Source: Tepidiforma bonchosmolovskayae (GTDB lineage Bacteria; Chloroflexota; Dehalococcoidia; Tepidiformales; Tepidiformaceae). From it: 64,000 bases of DNA. Below the pieces are notes generated by a model. That model did no database searches. It saw only the letters and a program-made list of their open reading frames with translations, and had not been told where the DNA came from. This document shows positions 25,049 through 33,418 of the stretch, one piece after another. Position 1 is the first letter of the stretch; each line of letters begins with the position of its first letter. Position numbers and translations under genes: made by a program. The stretch spans positions 248,001-312,000 of the forward strand of contig NZ_CP042829.1 of assembly GCF_008838325.1 (NCBI RefSeq), in the 5' to 3' direction.

Positions 25049-26089
25049 CTAGAAGCCTGCGCGCCCTCCGCGGCCGCGCAGGCGCGGGTCGAGGACGTCG
25101 CGGAGTGCATCGCCCGCTAGGTTGAACCCGAGCACCACGAAGGTCAGCGCCATGCCGACGATGAAGGCCATCCAGGGGTCGGACGGCCCGTTGCGGCGGC
25201 CTTCTTCGACCATCTTGCCCCAGGAGATGCGCGTGGGGTCGCCGAGGCCGAGGAAGGCGAGGGTCGCCTCAACGAGGATGTAGATGCCGATGGAGCTCGT
25301 GAAGGTGACGATGATGGGCGCGGTGATGTTGGGGAAGATGTGGCGGAGCATGATGCGGAGGTCGCTTGCGCCGATGGTGCGGGCGGCGAGCACGTAGACC
25401 TCTTCGCGGACGGCGAGAACGGCGCTCCGCACGACGCGGGCGGAACTTGCGGTACCCAGAATGCCGAGCGCAATGGTGTTGACGGTGAGGGTGGGGTTGG
25501 CCACGACCTGTCCGAAGAGGAGCAGGAGGACGAGCGGCGGGAAGGCCTGGAGCGTATCGACGATGCGCTGGATGAAGAAGTCGGCGAAGCCGCCGAAGTA
25601 GGCGCTGGCGAGGCCGACGATGGTCCCGCTGATGGTGGCGATGAGGGCTGCGCCGAGACCGACGTAGAGCGCGGTGCGCGAGCCGTGGACGATGCGCGAG
25701 TAGAGGTCGCGGCCGAGACCGTCAGTGCCGAGCCAGTGGGCGGAGGAGGGACCGCCGAACCGGATGGGGAGGTCGCTCTTCTCAAACTTTTCGGGCGGGT
25801 ACTGGAGGCGGATGGTCGGGTCGACGAGGGCCTTTTCGGCGAGCTCGGGGTCGTAGGCGGGGTTCGTGGCCTTAAAGATGTCCTCGGGGTCGTACCGGTC
25901 GACCGCTTCGGCGAAGATGGCGGCGAAGACGCAGAGGCCGATGATGACCACGCCGACGCCGCCGAGGGGCTTATAGCGGAAGAAGCGGCCAATGTGGACC
26001 AGCGCCCGGACGAGCACCGGGCGATCGCTGAGGCTGCGCGGCACGCCAAGGGTGCCGGGACGATCGAGGATTGCCTGTTCCTGGGCCAT
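25049..26089 (-). CDS. peptide/nickel-type ABC transporter permease (DppC/OppC family)
   Basis: 346-residue inner-membrane permease with an N-terminal span (about 40-62), a long periplasmic segment, and five further spans forming the BPD_transp domain. The cytoplasmic EAA-like loop AARTIGASDLRIMLRHIFPNITAP contacts the ATPase. It is the last gene of a minus-strand operon with the binding protein and DppB-type permease; no OppD/OppF ATPase follows, since the next gene is the convergent nusG. The complex must borrow ATPases from elsewhere. Confidence 0.92.
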   Translation of the reverse strand: MAQEQAILDRPGTLGVPRSLSDRPVLVRALVHIGRFFRYKPLGGVGVVIIGLCVFAAIFAEAVDRYDPEDIFKATNPAYDPELAEKALVDPTIRLQYPPEKFEKSDLPIRFGGPSSAHWLGTDGLGRDLYSRIVHGSRTALYVGLGAALIATISGTIVGLASAYFGGFADFFIQRIVDTLQAFPPLVLLLLFGQVVANPTLTVNTIALGILGTASSARVVRSAVLAVREEVYVLAARTIGASDLRIMLRHIFPNITAPIIVTFTSSIGIYILVEATLAFLGLGDPTRISWGKMVEEGRRNGPSDPWMAFIVGMALTFVVLGFNLAGDALRDVLDPRLRGRGGRAGF

Positions 26090-26100
26090 GGCGCTTCTCC

Positions 26101-27072
26101 TTAGGAGTACCGGATGCGCGGATCGAGCACGCCGTAGAGGAGGTCGATCGCGAGATTCACGAAGACGATGAAGGTAGCGATGACGAGGACGAAGGCCTGC
26201 ACGACCGGCACGTCGCGGGCAACGATAGCGGCGAGGATGCGCCGGCCTACTCCGGGAATGGCGAACAGGTCTTCGAACACGACGTTGCCCGACAGGAGGC
26301 CGGCAAAGGAGAGGCCCAGGACGGTGACCACCGGCACGAGCGCGTTCTTCAGGGCGTGGCGGATGATGATGACGCGTTCACGCAGGCCCTTTGCCCAGGC
26401 GGTGCGGATGTAGTCCTGGCGGAGCACTTCAAGCATCTGCGAGCGGAGGAGGCGCATGACCCCCGCCCCGGAAGCGAGACCGCCGACAACCGCAGGAATA
26501 ATGAAGAGGCGCATACTGGCCCCCGGGTCTTCCCAGAGGAGCGGGGCCGAGCTGATGGGCACCTCCCAGAGGTTCCAGCGGACCACGTAGAGGAGGGCCA
26601 TCGTGGCGATCCAGAAGTTCGGCATGGCGAGTACGAGGATGGCGAAGACGCGCAGGACGTAGTCGATCAGTGAGTCCTGGCGGATGGCCGAGATGATGCC
26701 GATAGGGATGGAGGTGAGGATGGAGATGACCAGGGACATGAGCGCGAGCTGGAGCGAATACGGCAGGCCTTCCTTCATGCCCTGGAGGGCGGACTCGCGC
26801 GTCTGGTAGGAGATGCCGAAGTCGCCGCGGAGGAGGTTCCCGAGGTAGATGAAGTACCGCTGGACGACGGGCTTATCGAGGCCGAGGTCCTTGCGGACGG
26901 CGTCGATCTGGGCCTGCCGGAGGGCCGGGTCGGTGGAGGTCGGGTCCTGGGCGGCGATGCGCTGGGCGACGAAATCGCCGGGCAGCACGCTCGTAGCGAA
27001 GAAGACGAGCGTGGCGACGAGCCAGATGACCGGGATGTTGACCACTACCCGGCGAAGAATGTAGGTCCTCAC
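26101..27072 (-). CDS. peptide/nickel-type ABC transporter permease (DppB/OppB family)
   Basis: 323-residue permease with GTG start at 27072 and GGGGGA upstream. N-terminal span with RRVVVNIPVIWLVATLVFF, then the BPD_transp domain with about five spans and the EAA-like loop YIRTAWAKGLRERVIIIRHALKNALVP (given by its ends only: YIRTAWAKG at about residue 220, HALKNALVP at about 238). It ends 11 bp before the DppC-type gene. Pairs with it to form the channel. Confidence 0.92.
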   Translation of the reverse strand: MRTYILRRVVVNIPVIWLVATLVFFATSVLPGDFVAQRIAAQDPTSTDPALRQAQIDAVRKDLGLDKPVVQRYFIYLGNLLRGDFGISYQTRESALQGMKEGLPYSLQLALMSLVISILTSIPIGIISAIRQDSLIDYVLRVFAILVLAMPNFWIATMALLYVVRWNLWEVPISSAPLLWEDPGASMRLFIIPAVVGGLASGAGVMRLLRSQMLEVLRQDYIRTAWAKGLRERVIIIRHALKNALVPVVTVLGLSFAGLLSGNVVFEDLFAIPGVGRRILAAIVARDVPVVQAFVLVIATFIVFVNLAIDLLYGVLDPRIRYS

Positions 27073-27112
27073 TCTCGGTGTCCCCCTTCTCCTATCTCCC
27101 TGTGAACGTGCA

Positions 27113-27153
27113 CTGCGGGCCGAGCGCGGATTGTACCGCGTCTCGGCCCGCAG
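27113..27153 (-). other. large intercistronic hairpin between binding-protein and permease genes
   Basis: Perfect 12-bp arms CTGCGGGCCGAG/CTCGGCCCGCAG enclose a further CGCGG/CCGCG 5-bp stem and a 6-nt loop, with no U-run. Positioned after the binding-protein stop and before the DppB-type start. Such structures commonly protect binding-protein mRNA or partly end transcription, giving excess binding protein over permease. Confidence 0.75.
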
Positions 27154-27168
27154 CGGAGCACCAAGTTG

Positions 27169-28980
27169 CTAGGCCGGCCGGCCCTGCCAGGTCGGGTCCT
27201 TCTGGTCGAACCACCACTGGGTGCCGTACTGGTGCTGCTGGACGAAGGCGACGGCCTCCGGGTACTTGAGGTAGTTCCAGCGGAGGGACGAGTTCACAGC
27301 GACCAGGGTGTAGGGGATGCCGGCGCCGTAGTTCTTGACGAGCTCGCGCATGACCTCTTTCGAGAGCTCCTGGCGCTTGGCGATGTCGAATTCAACGACG
27401 GCCTGGGCGGTGAGCTGGTCGACCTTGTCGATCTTGACGCCGAACTGCTGGAACTGCGGCTGGCTGGAGTTGTACTGGAGGTAGTTCAGGAGCGTGGGCT
27501 CGGGGTCGGACACCTCGGTGATCCAGCCGAACCAGATGTTGTTCTTCCCGTTGCCGTACTCCTGCTTGACGATCTTGCCGGTGATGGTGGCGTAGGGCTC
27601 GATCTTGGCGACGAAGTTGTTGCCCAGCACCTTCTTGAGCTGGTTCGTGATGAGGGCGGCGCCGCCGGAGTAGACGCCCTCCCAGATGTCGGGGATGTCG
27701 ACGATGATGTCCCCGAGCGCGGGACCGCCGCCGGCTTCCCACATCTTCTTGGCCTCGGACTCTTCCTTGGCGCGGTCCTCGAGGTAGCCGGGGTAGGTGA
27801 TGAGCTCCTTCTCGGTGATCGCGAACGCCGCCTGGGTCGGCGGGACGTTGCCCGAGAGGACGGCCTTACCCTGGAGGAGGGACTGGATGAGGGCGCGGCG
27901 GTCGAAGGCGCGGAAGATGGCGCCGATGAGGTTCGGGTTGTTCCAGGGCGCTGCCCCGCCGTAGTAGGTGCCGGCCTGGGGGTTGCCGCTGAAGATTTTG
28001 ACCTCGTGGATCTTGCCTTCGTAGCGCTTCAGGAGGTCCTGGATGACCTGGTTCTGGGTCGGGGTGAAGGCATCGAGCTGCTTCTGCTCGAAGGCGGCCT
28101 GCTGGGCCGACTGGTCGGTGAAGAGCGGGAGCCACTTCACACCGTCCCAGTTGACCTGGGCGTGGAACTTCTCGTGCCGGACCCATTCGGAGTCGCCTTC
28201 AGCGGACCACTTCTTCAGGACGAAGGCGCCGGTCCCGATGACGAGCTCGGGCTTCATGTTGGCGTAGTCCTTTTCGAAGGCGCGGACGGCTTCGGGGGCC
28301 TGGACCTTGGCGTAGGAGCCGGCGAGGGTCGTGAGGAAGAAGGGGTCGGGCTTCGAGAAGGTCACCCGGACGGTCCGTGCATCGACGACCTCGACCTTGT
28401 CGACGTTCCGGAACGCCGACTTGCGGTAGAAGTTTGGGTCTTCGGTGCCGTCGAGGAGCTTGCCGTTCTTGTTGCGGTTGATGAAGAACGCGACGTCTTC
28501 GGCGTTCGCCTGGCGGCCGTTCACGGGCGGCTTGTCGTGCCAGAAGACGTTGGGGCGGATGGTAAAGACGATGGTATTGGGGTCGGGCTGCTCCCACTTC
28601 TCGGCGAGGCCGCCTTCGAGCTCGGCTTTGGTGAAGCTCTTCCACTGGGTGACGCCGAGGTTGGTCATGCCCATGAGCCAGGCGACCGGCGACAAGCGGC
28701 TGCGGTCGACGTCGAAGGTGTCCCAGGTGTTGTTGGCGGAGACGAAGCGGGCAACGCCACCCTTTTGCGGGGTCTGGGCTGCAGGCGTGGGGCTCGCGGC
28801 GGGCGACCCGGAACCGGCGGGCGCGGTCGAGGAGCCGCTGCCGGTATCGTCGTCATCGTCGCCGCAGCCGACAAGGCCGAGGGCGGCCGCGCCGATGCCG
28901 GCGGTTGCGGCGCCGCCGAGGACACGGCGCCGGCTAATGCCCTGGCGGGCCAGCTTTCTGGTCCAGTAGTTATCGGACAT
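27169..28980 (-). CDS. peptide-type ABC transporter substrate-binding lipoprotein
   Basis: 603-residue SBP_bac_5 family protein. The N-terminus has a Tat-type twin-arginine motif SRRRVLGG (about 16-23) followed by a hydrophobic region and a lipobox ending at Cys39 (LVGC), then an acidic DDDDD stretch and an Ala/Pro/Ser linker. It is therefore exported folded and lipid-anchored on the outer face. Ligand may be oligopeptide, dipeptide, nickel or another small solute; the ligand pocket cannot be read. First gene of the operon. Confidence 0.92.
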   Translation of the reverse strand: MSDNYWTRKLARQGISRRRVLGGAATAGIGAAALGLVGCGDDDDDTGSGSSTAPAGSGSPAASPTPAAQTPQKGGVARFVSANNTWDTFDVDRSRLSPVAWLMGMTNLGVTQWKSFTKAELEGGLAEKWEQPDPNTIVFTIRPNVFWHDKPPVNGRQANAEDVAFFINRNKNGKLLDGTEDPNFYRKSAFRNVDKVEVVDARTVRVTFSKPDPFFLTTLAGSYAKVQAPEAVRAFEKDYANMKPELVIGTGAFVLKKWSAEGDSEWVRHEKFHAQVNWDGVKWLPLFTDQSAQQAAFEQKQLDAFTPTQNQVIQDLLKRYEGKIHEVKIFSGNPQAGTYYGGAAPWNNPNLIGAIFRAFDRRALIQSLLQGKAVLSGNVPPTQAAFAITEKELITYPGYLEDRAKEESEAKKMWEAGGGPALGDIIVDIPDIWEGVYSGGAALITNQLKKVLGNNFVAKIEPYATITGKIVKQEYGNGKNNIWFGWITEVSDPEPTLLNYLQYNSSQPQFQQFGVKIDKVDQLTAQAVVEFDIAKRQELSKEVMRELVKNYGAGIPYTLVAVNSSLRWNYLKYPEAVAFVQQHQYGTQWWFDQKDPTWQGRPA

Positions 28981-29064
28981 CGAGATGTGAATTCCCCCCT
29001 TGCTGGTGTCGCCCCACCTCGATGGAGCCCATCGACTCCATCAACAGGGAGGGGCGATTCGGGG

Positions 29065-29070
29065 AGTATA
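29065..29070 (-). promoter_or_regulatory. possible -10 box of the peptide-transporter operon
   Basis: Minus-strand TATACT 85 bp before the binding-protein ATG. No convincing -35 at 16-18 bp, so positive control is possible; an inverted repeat at 29101-29124 would sit at about -40 to -65 relative to the start. Confidence 0.3.
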
Positions 29071-29100
29071 CGCACAGGGGCCGTTCGGGGAAGTCATCCT

Positions 29101-29140
29101 TCCGGTAAATCGAGGTTTACCGGAGGCGAAGGTTTTACCG
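29101..29140. repeat. inverted repeat plus third half-site between transporter and rplK
   Basis: Perfect 9-bp inverted repeat TCCGGTAAA (29101-29109), 6-bp spacer, TTTACCGGA (29116-29124). A third copy of TTTACCGG follows at about 29133-29140, as part of a 17-18-bp tandem repeat (TTTACCGG plus GGCGAAGG). The pattern looks like a protein-binding array in a divergent regulatory region. Confidence 0.6.
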
Positions 29141-29174
29141 GGGGCGAAGGATCTGCCGGGCGGCGGGACCGTGA

Positions 29175-29203
29175 TTGTTCGAGAGGCGGGGCGGCGCGAT
29201 ACT
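29175..29203 (+). promoter_or_regulatory. candidate rplK-rplA promoter
   Basis: TTGTTC (29175-29180), 17-bp spacer, GATACT (29198-29203), about 75 bp before the rplK start. Spacing is ideal. It gives the ribosomal protein pair its own promoter, now that it is separated from nusG. Confidence 0.5.
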
Positions 29204-29278
29204 TGGTAGTTGGCCCGCTCTTCAGGGGCGGGACTCGTGGAGGCGCGACCTGCGCCGCTTGGACACAAGGAGACTCCA

Positions 29279-29704
29279 TTGGCGAAGAAAGTCCGGGCAG
29301 TGTTGACACTGCAGCTGCCCGCCGGGAAGGCGAACCCGGCACCGCCGGTCGGCCCTGCGCTGGGCCAGCACGGCGTGAACATCATGGAGTTCTGCAAAGA
29401 GTACAACGCTCGGACGCAGGACAAGATCGGGCTGATCATCCCGGCCCAGCTGACGGTCTATGAGGACCGGTCGTTCACCTTCGTGCTGAAGACGCCGCCG
29501 GCGGCCGACCTGCTCCGGCGCGCGGCCGGCATCGAGAAGGGGAGCGGCAACCCGCGGCTCAACAAAGTGGGCCGGGTGACCGTCGAGGACATCCGCAAGA
29601 TTGCGGAGACCAAGCTGCCGGACCTGAATGCGAACACCGTCGAAGAGGCGATGCGCATCATCGAAGGGACGGCGCGGAGCATGGGGATCGAGGTGGTCGA
29701 CTAA
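29279..29704 (+). CDS. rplK: 50S ribosomal protein L11
   Basis: 141 residues. The real start is TTG 29279 (AAGGAG 6 nt upstream) giving [24 protein letters not shown] at its beginning; the frame upstream to 29210 is unrelated. [11 protein letters not shown] and the C-terminal rRNA-binding domain (about 70-141) with [11 protein letters not shown] and [11 protein letters not shown] are standard. L11 forms the GTPase-associated region of the large subunit. The stop TAA shares its last A with the rplA ATG. Confidence 0.96.
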   Translation: MAKKVRAVLTLQLPAGKANPAPPVGPALGQHGVNIMEFCKEYNARTQDKIGLIIPAQLTVYEDRSFTFVLKTPPAADLLRRAAGIEKGSGNPRLNKVGRVTVEDIRKIAETKLPDLNANTVEEAMRIIEGTARSMGIEVVD

Positions 29705-30417
29705 TGCCGAAGCATGGGAAGCGGTACCGCGAAGCCGCCGCCAGGGTCGACAAGTCGCGGTTCTACGGTGTTGACGAAGCAATTGCGCTGGCGAAGGAGA
29801 TCCACCCGGCGCGGTTCGACGAGACGGTGGAGCTCCACATCAAGACGGGACTGGACCCGCGGCACGCGGAACAGCAGATCCGCGGGTCGACGGTGCTTCC
29901 GCACGGGCTTGGCAAGGTGATGCGCGTGCTCGTCTTCGCTGAAGGCGAGGCCGCCGCAGCCGCCCGCGAGGCCGGTGCGGACTATGTCGGGAGCGATGAC
30001 CTCATCAAGCAGATCGAGGGCGGGTTCCTCGATTTCGACGTGGCCATTGCCACGCGCGAGATGATGGGCAAGGTGGGCCGGCTGGGCCGCATCCTGGGCC
30101 CGCGCGGCCTCATGCCGAACCCGCGCTCCGGGACGGTTGTCGGCGCGGAGGACATCGCGAGGTCGGTCCAGGAAGCGAAGCAGGGCCGCGTCGAATTCCG
30201 GCTCGACCGCCTCGCGAACATTCACGTTCCGCTCGGCAAGGTGAGCTTCGAGGACCACAAGCTGAAAGAGAACATGGCTGCCCTGATCGAGGCGGTGAAT
30301 GCTGCCAAGCCGAAGGAGGCGAAGGGGCAGTACATCCGGAGCGCGACGCTTACGACGACAATGGGGCCGGGGATTCACCTCGACCTTGCGCAGACGCTGT
30401 CGCTGAAGCTCACGTAG
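29704..30417 (+). CDS. rplA: 50S ribosomal protein L1
   Basis: 237 residues. Conserved landmarks: KHGKRYREA start, [38 protein letters not shown] (about 132-150) and [11 protein letters not shown] near the end. L1 forms the mobile stalk at the E site and is often an autogenous repressor of rplK-rplA. It is followed by a strong terminator; the usual rplJ-rplL-rpoB genes are not downstream. Confidence 0.96.
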   Translation: MPKHGKRYREAAARVDKSRFYGVDEAIALAKEIHPARFDETVELHIKTGLDPRHAEQQIRGSTVLPHGLGKVMRVLVFAEGEAAAAAREAGADYVGSDDLIKQIEGGFLDFDVAIATREMMGKVGRLGRILGPRGLMPNPRSGTVVGAEDIARSVQEAKQGRVEFRLDRLANIHVPLGKVSFEDHKLKENMAALIEAVNAAKPKEAKGQYIRSATLTTTMGPGIHLDLAQTLSLKLT

Positions 30418-30459
30418 ACGGGAGGGCACCCCGGGCGGGAGCGCCTTCACCGACGAGGA

Positions 30460-30488
30460 GGCCCCGGCCATTCTGGCCGGGGCCTTTT
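30460..30488 (+). terminator. Rho-independent terminator of rplK-rplA
   Basis: Perfect 10-bp stem GGCCCCGGCC/GGCCGGGGCC with loop ATTCT, then TTTT, 43 bp after the rplA stop. Confidence 0.85.
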
Positions 30489-30512
30489 GCTTTGGCTACC
30501 GGGGGCGGCCCG

Positions 30513-30857
30513 TCAGTGCGCCGGAGCTGCGTGGCCGCCGTGGGCGTCGCCGTGGCCGTGGGAATCGTCATCGGCGGGCAGGTCGCGCGAGCGCATGATG
30601 GAGATCGGCGCAACCCATTCAGGGTTCTCGGGGAAGCCGCCGACCTGCCGCTTGAGGAGGTACAGCACCCCGAGCACCACCGCAAAGACGCCGACGCCGG
30701 CGAGGGACCACAGGATGGTGGGGAGGACATCGATCCCGCCGCCCGCCTGGGCCATGGGGTCCGGCGAACCGTGGCCGTCATCAGCGAAGGCCGGGGCAAC
30801 GAGCGCGAGGGCGAGGACGAAGGAGAGGAGGAATGCGGAGATGAGGCGCGTCTTCAT
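30513..30857 (-). CDS. small exported membrane protein with His-rich tail
   Basis: 114 residues from ATG 30857, which opens a signal peptide (KTR, then hydrophobic to about residue 25, cleavage near AFADDG). A second hydrophobic span lies at about 48-69, followed by a polar domain and a His-rich end (HGHGDAHGGHAAPAH). His/Asp/Gly tails of this type can bind metals. No family recognised. It is divergent from the universal stress protein, with 280 bp between them. Confidence 0.6.
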   Translation of the reverse strand: MKTRLISAFLLSFVLALALVAPAFADDGHGSPDPMAQAGGGIDVLPTILWSLAGVGVFAVVLGVLYLLKRQVGGFPENPEWVAPISIMRSRDLPADDDSHGHGDAHGGHAAPAH

Positions 30858-31136
30858 CGGTGTGGAGTGTAGCAGGGCGGGGAGTGTGGGCCAGCGCGCG
30901 GGGCATAAGAATAGGGCCGGTGGATGTGTGGAGCGGACACGACATCCAGCGCGACCCACCTATTGTTTAGCACCTGCTAAGCCCGGGACGCAAGGGCCCG
31001 GGCCGGAAAATTTCTGATGATAACGAAATGTTGATGTTTCGCGCCGCTCGGCCGCGGCTGCGGGGCCGAACGGCCGTCGGCAGGCATGCCGGCGACGGGC
31101 AGGATCGGCGCAGCCCGATTGGTGGAGGTATGGACG
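30858..31136. other. divergent intergenic region with two dyads
   Basis: 279 bp between divergent genes. It holds a near-perfect dyad at 30922-30947 (GGATGT-GTG against CACGACATCC, one bulge), a perfect palindrome TTAGCA-CC-TGCTAA at 30967-30980, and an AT-rich patch (31010-31040). These are probably regulatory, but a defined -35/-10 pair for either gene could not be fixed. Confidence 0.45.
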
Positions 31137-31634
31137 ATGCGCGCACTCGTTCCACTCGATGGCAGCGACACGGCGCTGGCGATTCTGCCGGCGGTGCGCC
31201 GGCTGGCGGAGATGGCGCCCGGGATCGAACTGCACCTGGTCACCGTGCTGGACCCCCAGGCCGTGCGGGGACGCATGGAGCGGCCGGTCACGGAGCCGCT
31301 CGGGGCGGCGGTTGGGACCGCAACCATCCGGATCCCGGCCCCGCGGCTCATTGAGAGCCACGGGGAAGCGATCGCCCGGAAGTCAACCGAATGGCGCGAG
31401 AAGCTTGAGGAGATTGCCAGGCGGGAGCTGCCCGGGACGGACACCCAGGTCCACGTCGAGTGGTCGCACCACACGGCGAAGGCGATCATCGAGCTGGCGA
31501 ACGAGCTGGACGTCGATGTGATCGCGATGGCCACCCACGGGCGTTCCGGGCTCTCGCACCTTCTTGCAGGGAGTGTTGCCGAGGAAGTGATCCGCGACGG
31601 CGGCCGGCCGGTCCTGGTGGTGCGGGGGAAGTAG
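31137..31634 (+). CDS. universal stress protein (UspA family)
   Basis: 165 residues from ATG 31137 (GGAGG 8 nt upstream; an earlier in-frame ATG at 31086 lacks an RBS). Starts RALVPLDGSD, with the ATP-binding G-2x-G-9x-G(S) motif in ATHGRSGLSHLLAGSVAEE near residues 131-147. ATP-binding UspA-type proteins respond to stress and energy state. A charged insert (about 45-90) is longer than in minimal Usp domains. Confidence 0.9.
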   Translation: MRALVPLDGSDTALAILPAVRRLAEMAPGIELHLVTVLDPQAVRGRMERPVTEPLGAAVGTATIRIPAPRLIESHGEAIARKSTEWREKLEEIARRELPGTDTQVHVEWSHHTAKAIIELANELDVDVIAMATHGRSGLSHLLAGSVAEEVIRDGGRPVLVVRGK

Positions 31635-31700
31635 GCGACCTCAGCCAAACTGGCGGGCGGCCGTTGTGCCGGAAACGCCGGCGACGGACGGAAGCCGGGG

Positions 31701-32435
31701 TCAGATGGTGCTGATGGCGCGCTCCCGGTCGAAGGCCCGCACGACGACCCGCCAGAGGGCGGCATCGATGGCCGCGAGGACACCAGCCATAGTCGCCCAG
31801 GCGGCGAGTGTGGGCTCGATGGTCCGGGTGACGACGAGGAGGATTGGGAGCATCGAGGGGAGGAGGATGAGGCCGCTGAGGTGCTCAGCGATGCGCACGT
31901 CCTTCGAGCGGGCGGAGAAGAAGAGCCCGGTCAGGGTCGAGAAGAGCGCGAGGAGCGGGGCCGAGAGGAGCATCCCGAGGGGCCAGGCCGGGTCGAGCGC
32001 CGGCCCGCGCACGGGAGGTTCGACGACCGCGGCCACGATGGCCATGTACAGGATGAAGATGCCGAAGGAGGCGGCGAGGGTCGGCACGAGGATGGCGACG
32101 ACCTTGCCGGCGAGCAGCTGCCGGTCGGAGAGGGGGAGAGTGAGGAGCGGTTCGAGCGTGCCCTGGTCGCGCTCGCCGATGATGCCGTAGGCGGCCATCG
32201 TGGCGGGCATGATGACCGGCGTGAGGAAGAAGCAGAACATCGCCTGTCCGACGGCGAAGTCGGGGCCGCCGATCGCCCGCGCGGGGTCGTAGAAGAGCAG
32301 GTTGAGCACGGGGAGCACGAGGAAGGCGACCGGCAGGATGGTGGCCGTCAGGACGATCATACGGTGGCGCCGGAGTTCGCGGAGCTCCTTGCGGGCGAGG
32401 GCGCGGACAGGCGGCTGGATGGTCAGCAGGCTCAT
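31701..32435 (-). CDS. ABC-2-type transporter permease
   Basis: 244 residues with six hydrophobic segments; N-terminal ARKELRELRRHR precedes the first span, the usual ABC-2 layout. The GIIGERDQGTLEPLLTLPLS segment (about 85-104) is the typical cytoplasmic loop of ABC-2/NatB-like permeases. ATG 32435 overlaps the ATPase stop by 4 bp. With the ATPase it forms an export pump; the cargo is unknown (Na+, drug or lipid in relatives). Confidence 0.88.
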   Translation of the reverse strand: MSLLTIQPPVRALARKELRELRRHRMIVLTATILPVAFLVLPVLNLLFYDPARAIGGPDFAVGQAMFCFFLTPVIMPATMAAYGIIGERDQGTLEPLLTLPLSDRQLLAGKVVAILVPTLAASFGIFILYMAIVAAVVEPPVRGPALDPAWPLGMLLSAPLLALFSTLTGLFFSARSKDVRIAEHLSGLILLPSMLPILLVVTRTIEPTLAAWATMAGVLAAIDAALWRVVVRAFDRERAISTI

Positions 32436-33382
32436 GCAGCGAGGCTCCCGGGGAGCGGCTGGCTCATCAGTTCGAGGTAGGCCCGTTCGAGGTCGCCGGC
32501 GGGGCGGACGGCGACAATCCGGGCACCGGCGCTGACGAGCCGGGCAACGAGGTCCGGGGTATCGCGCTCGGCGTCGAGCAGGCGGCAGCGGACGGCGGAA
32601 GCGCTCCACCAGACCTCGCGGACGGCCGGGAACGACTCAATGGCACGACGGACGGGGGCATCGACGACGCCGGCGAGTTCGACCTCAACGATGTGGCCGA
32701 GCAGGGCTGCACGCACCTGCCGGGGGGTGCCGACCTGGACAAGGCGGCCCTCGCGGAGGATGGCAACCCGGTCGCAGAGGCGCTCTGCCTCCGCCAGGCG
32801 GTGGGTGTTGAGGAGGATTGCGGTTCCCTCGCGGGCGAGGTCGCGGACCAGGCTCTCCATGGCCGCGGCCGCGGAGGGGTCGAGACCGCTCGAGGGCTCA
32901 TCAAGGAGCAGCACGGGAGGCCGGTGGACAATGGCACGGGCGAGGGCGACGCGCTGCTTGAGGCCCTTCGACAGGCTTCCGACGAGGTCGGCCTGCCTGT
33001 CGGCGACGCCTGCGAATGCGAGGGCGCGCGCAACGGCTGTTCCGGGGTCGGGAAGCTCATGGGCTTCGGCCCAGAAACGGACGTTGGCCTCAACGGTCTG
33101 GCGGTCGTAGAGGCTGGGCCGCTCGGGCATGACGCCGATGCTGCGCCGCACCTCCATCGGCTGGCGGGCGACATCCCACGAGAGGATGCGAGCGGCGCCG
33201 CCGTGGGGCTGGAGGAGGGTCGCGAGGATGCGGACGGTCGTGGTCTTGCCGGAGCCGTTCGGGCCGAGGAGGCCGAGGATTTCGCCGCGCTCGACCGTGA
33301 GCGTGAGGCGGTCGAGGGCGAGCCGCTCGCCGAACCGGCGGGAAACGGCGTCGCATTCGATAGCCGGTCCCGCGCCCTTCAC
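32432..33382 (-). CDS. ABC transporter ATPase (ABC-2/drug-export type)
   Basis: 316 residues. Walker A GPNGSGKTTT (about 40-49), Q-loop near VMPERPS, signature LSKGLKQRVALARA (about 139-152), Walker B VLLLDEPSSGLDP, and the switch His in LNTHRLAEAE. The LSKG form of the signature is normal for ABC-2 exporters. A C-terminal domain of about 100 residues follows. Coupled to the permease downstream. The annotated ATG gives the longest frame; the true start may be a few codons further in. Confidence 0.92.
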   Translation of the reverse strand: MKGAGPAIECDAVSRRFGERLALDRLTLTVERGEILGLLGPNGSGKTTTVRILATLLQPHGGAARILSWDVARQPMEVRRSIGVMPERPSLYDRQTVEANVRFWAEAHELPDPGTAVARALAFAGVADRQADLVGSLSKGLKQRVALARAIVHRPPVLLLDEPSSGLDPSAAAAMESLVRDLAREGTAILLNTHRLAEAERLCDRVAILREGRLVQVGTPRQVRAALLGHIVEVELAGVVDAPVRRAIESFPAVREVWWSASAVRCRLLDAERDTPDLVARLVSAGARIVAVRPAGDLERAYLELMSQPLPGSLAA

Positions 33383-33418
33383 ACCGGGAGAATCGGCAGT
33401 GCGGTGCCCGTTCTCCAG

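Noticed and set aside
28800-28850. Low-complexity repeat in the binding-protein gene
   Set aside because: It encodes the Ala/Pro/Ser linker that follows the lipobox, common in such lipoproteins.
27166-29463. 765-codon plus-strand frame over the transporter binding protein
   Set aside because: Antisense shadow; its last part reads into the start of rplK in another frame.
32880-32960. ABC signature LSKGL as a defect
   Set aside because: LSKG-type signatures are normal in ABC-2 exporters.
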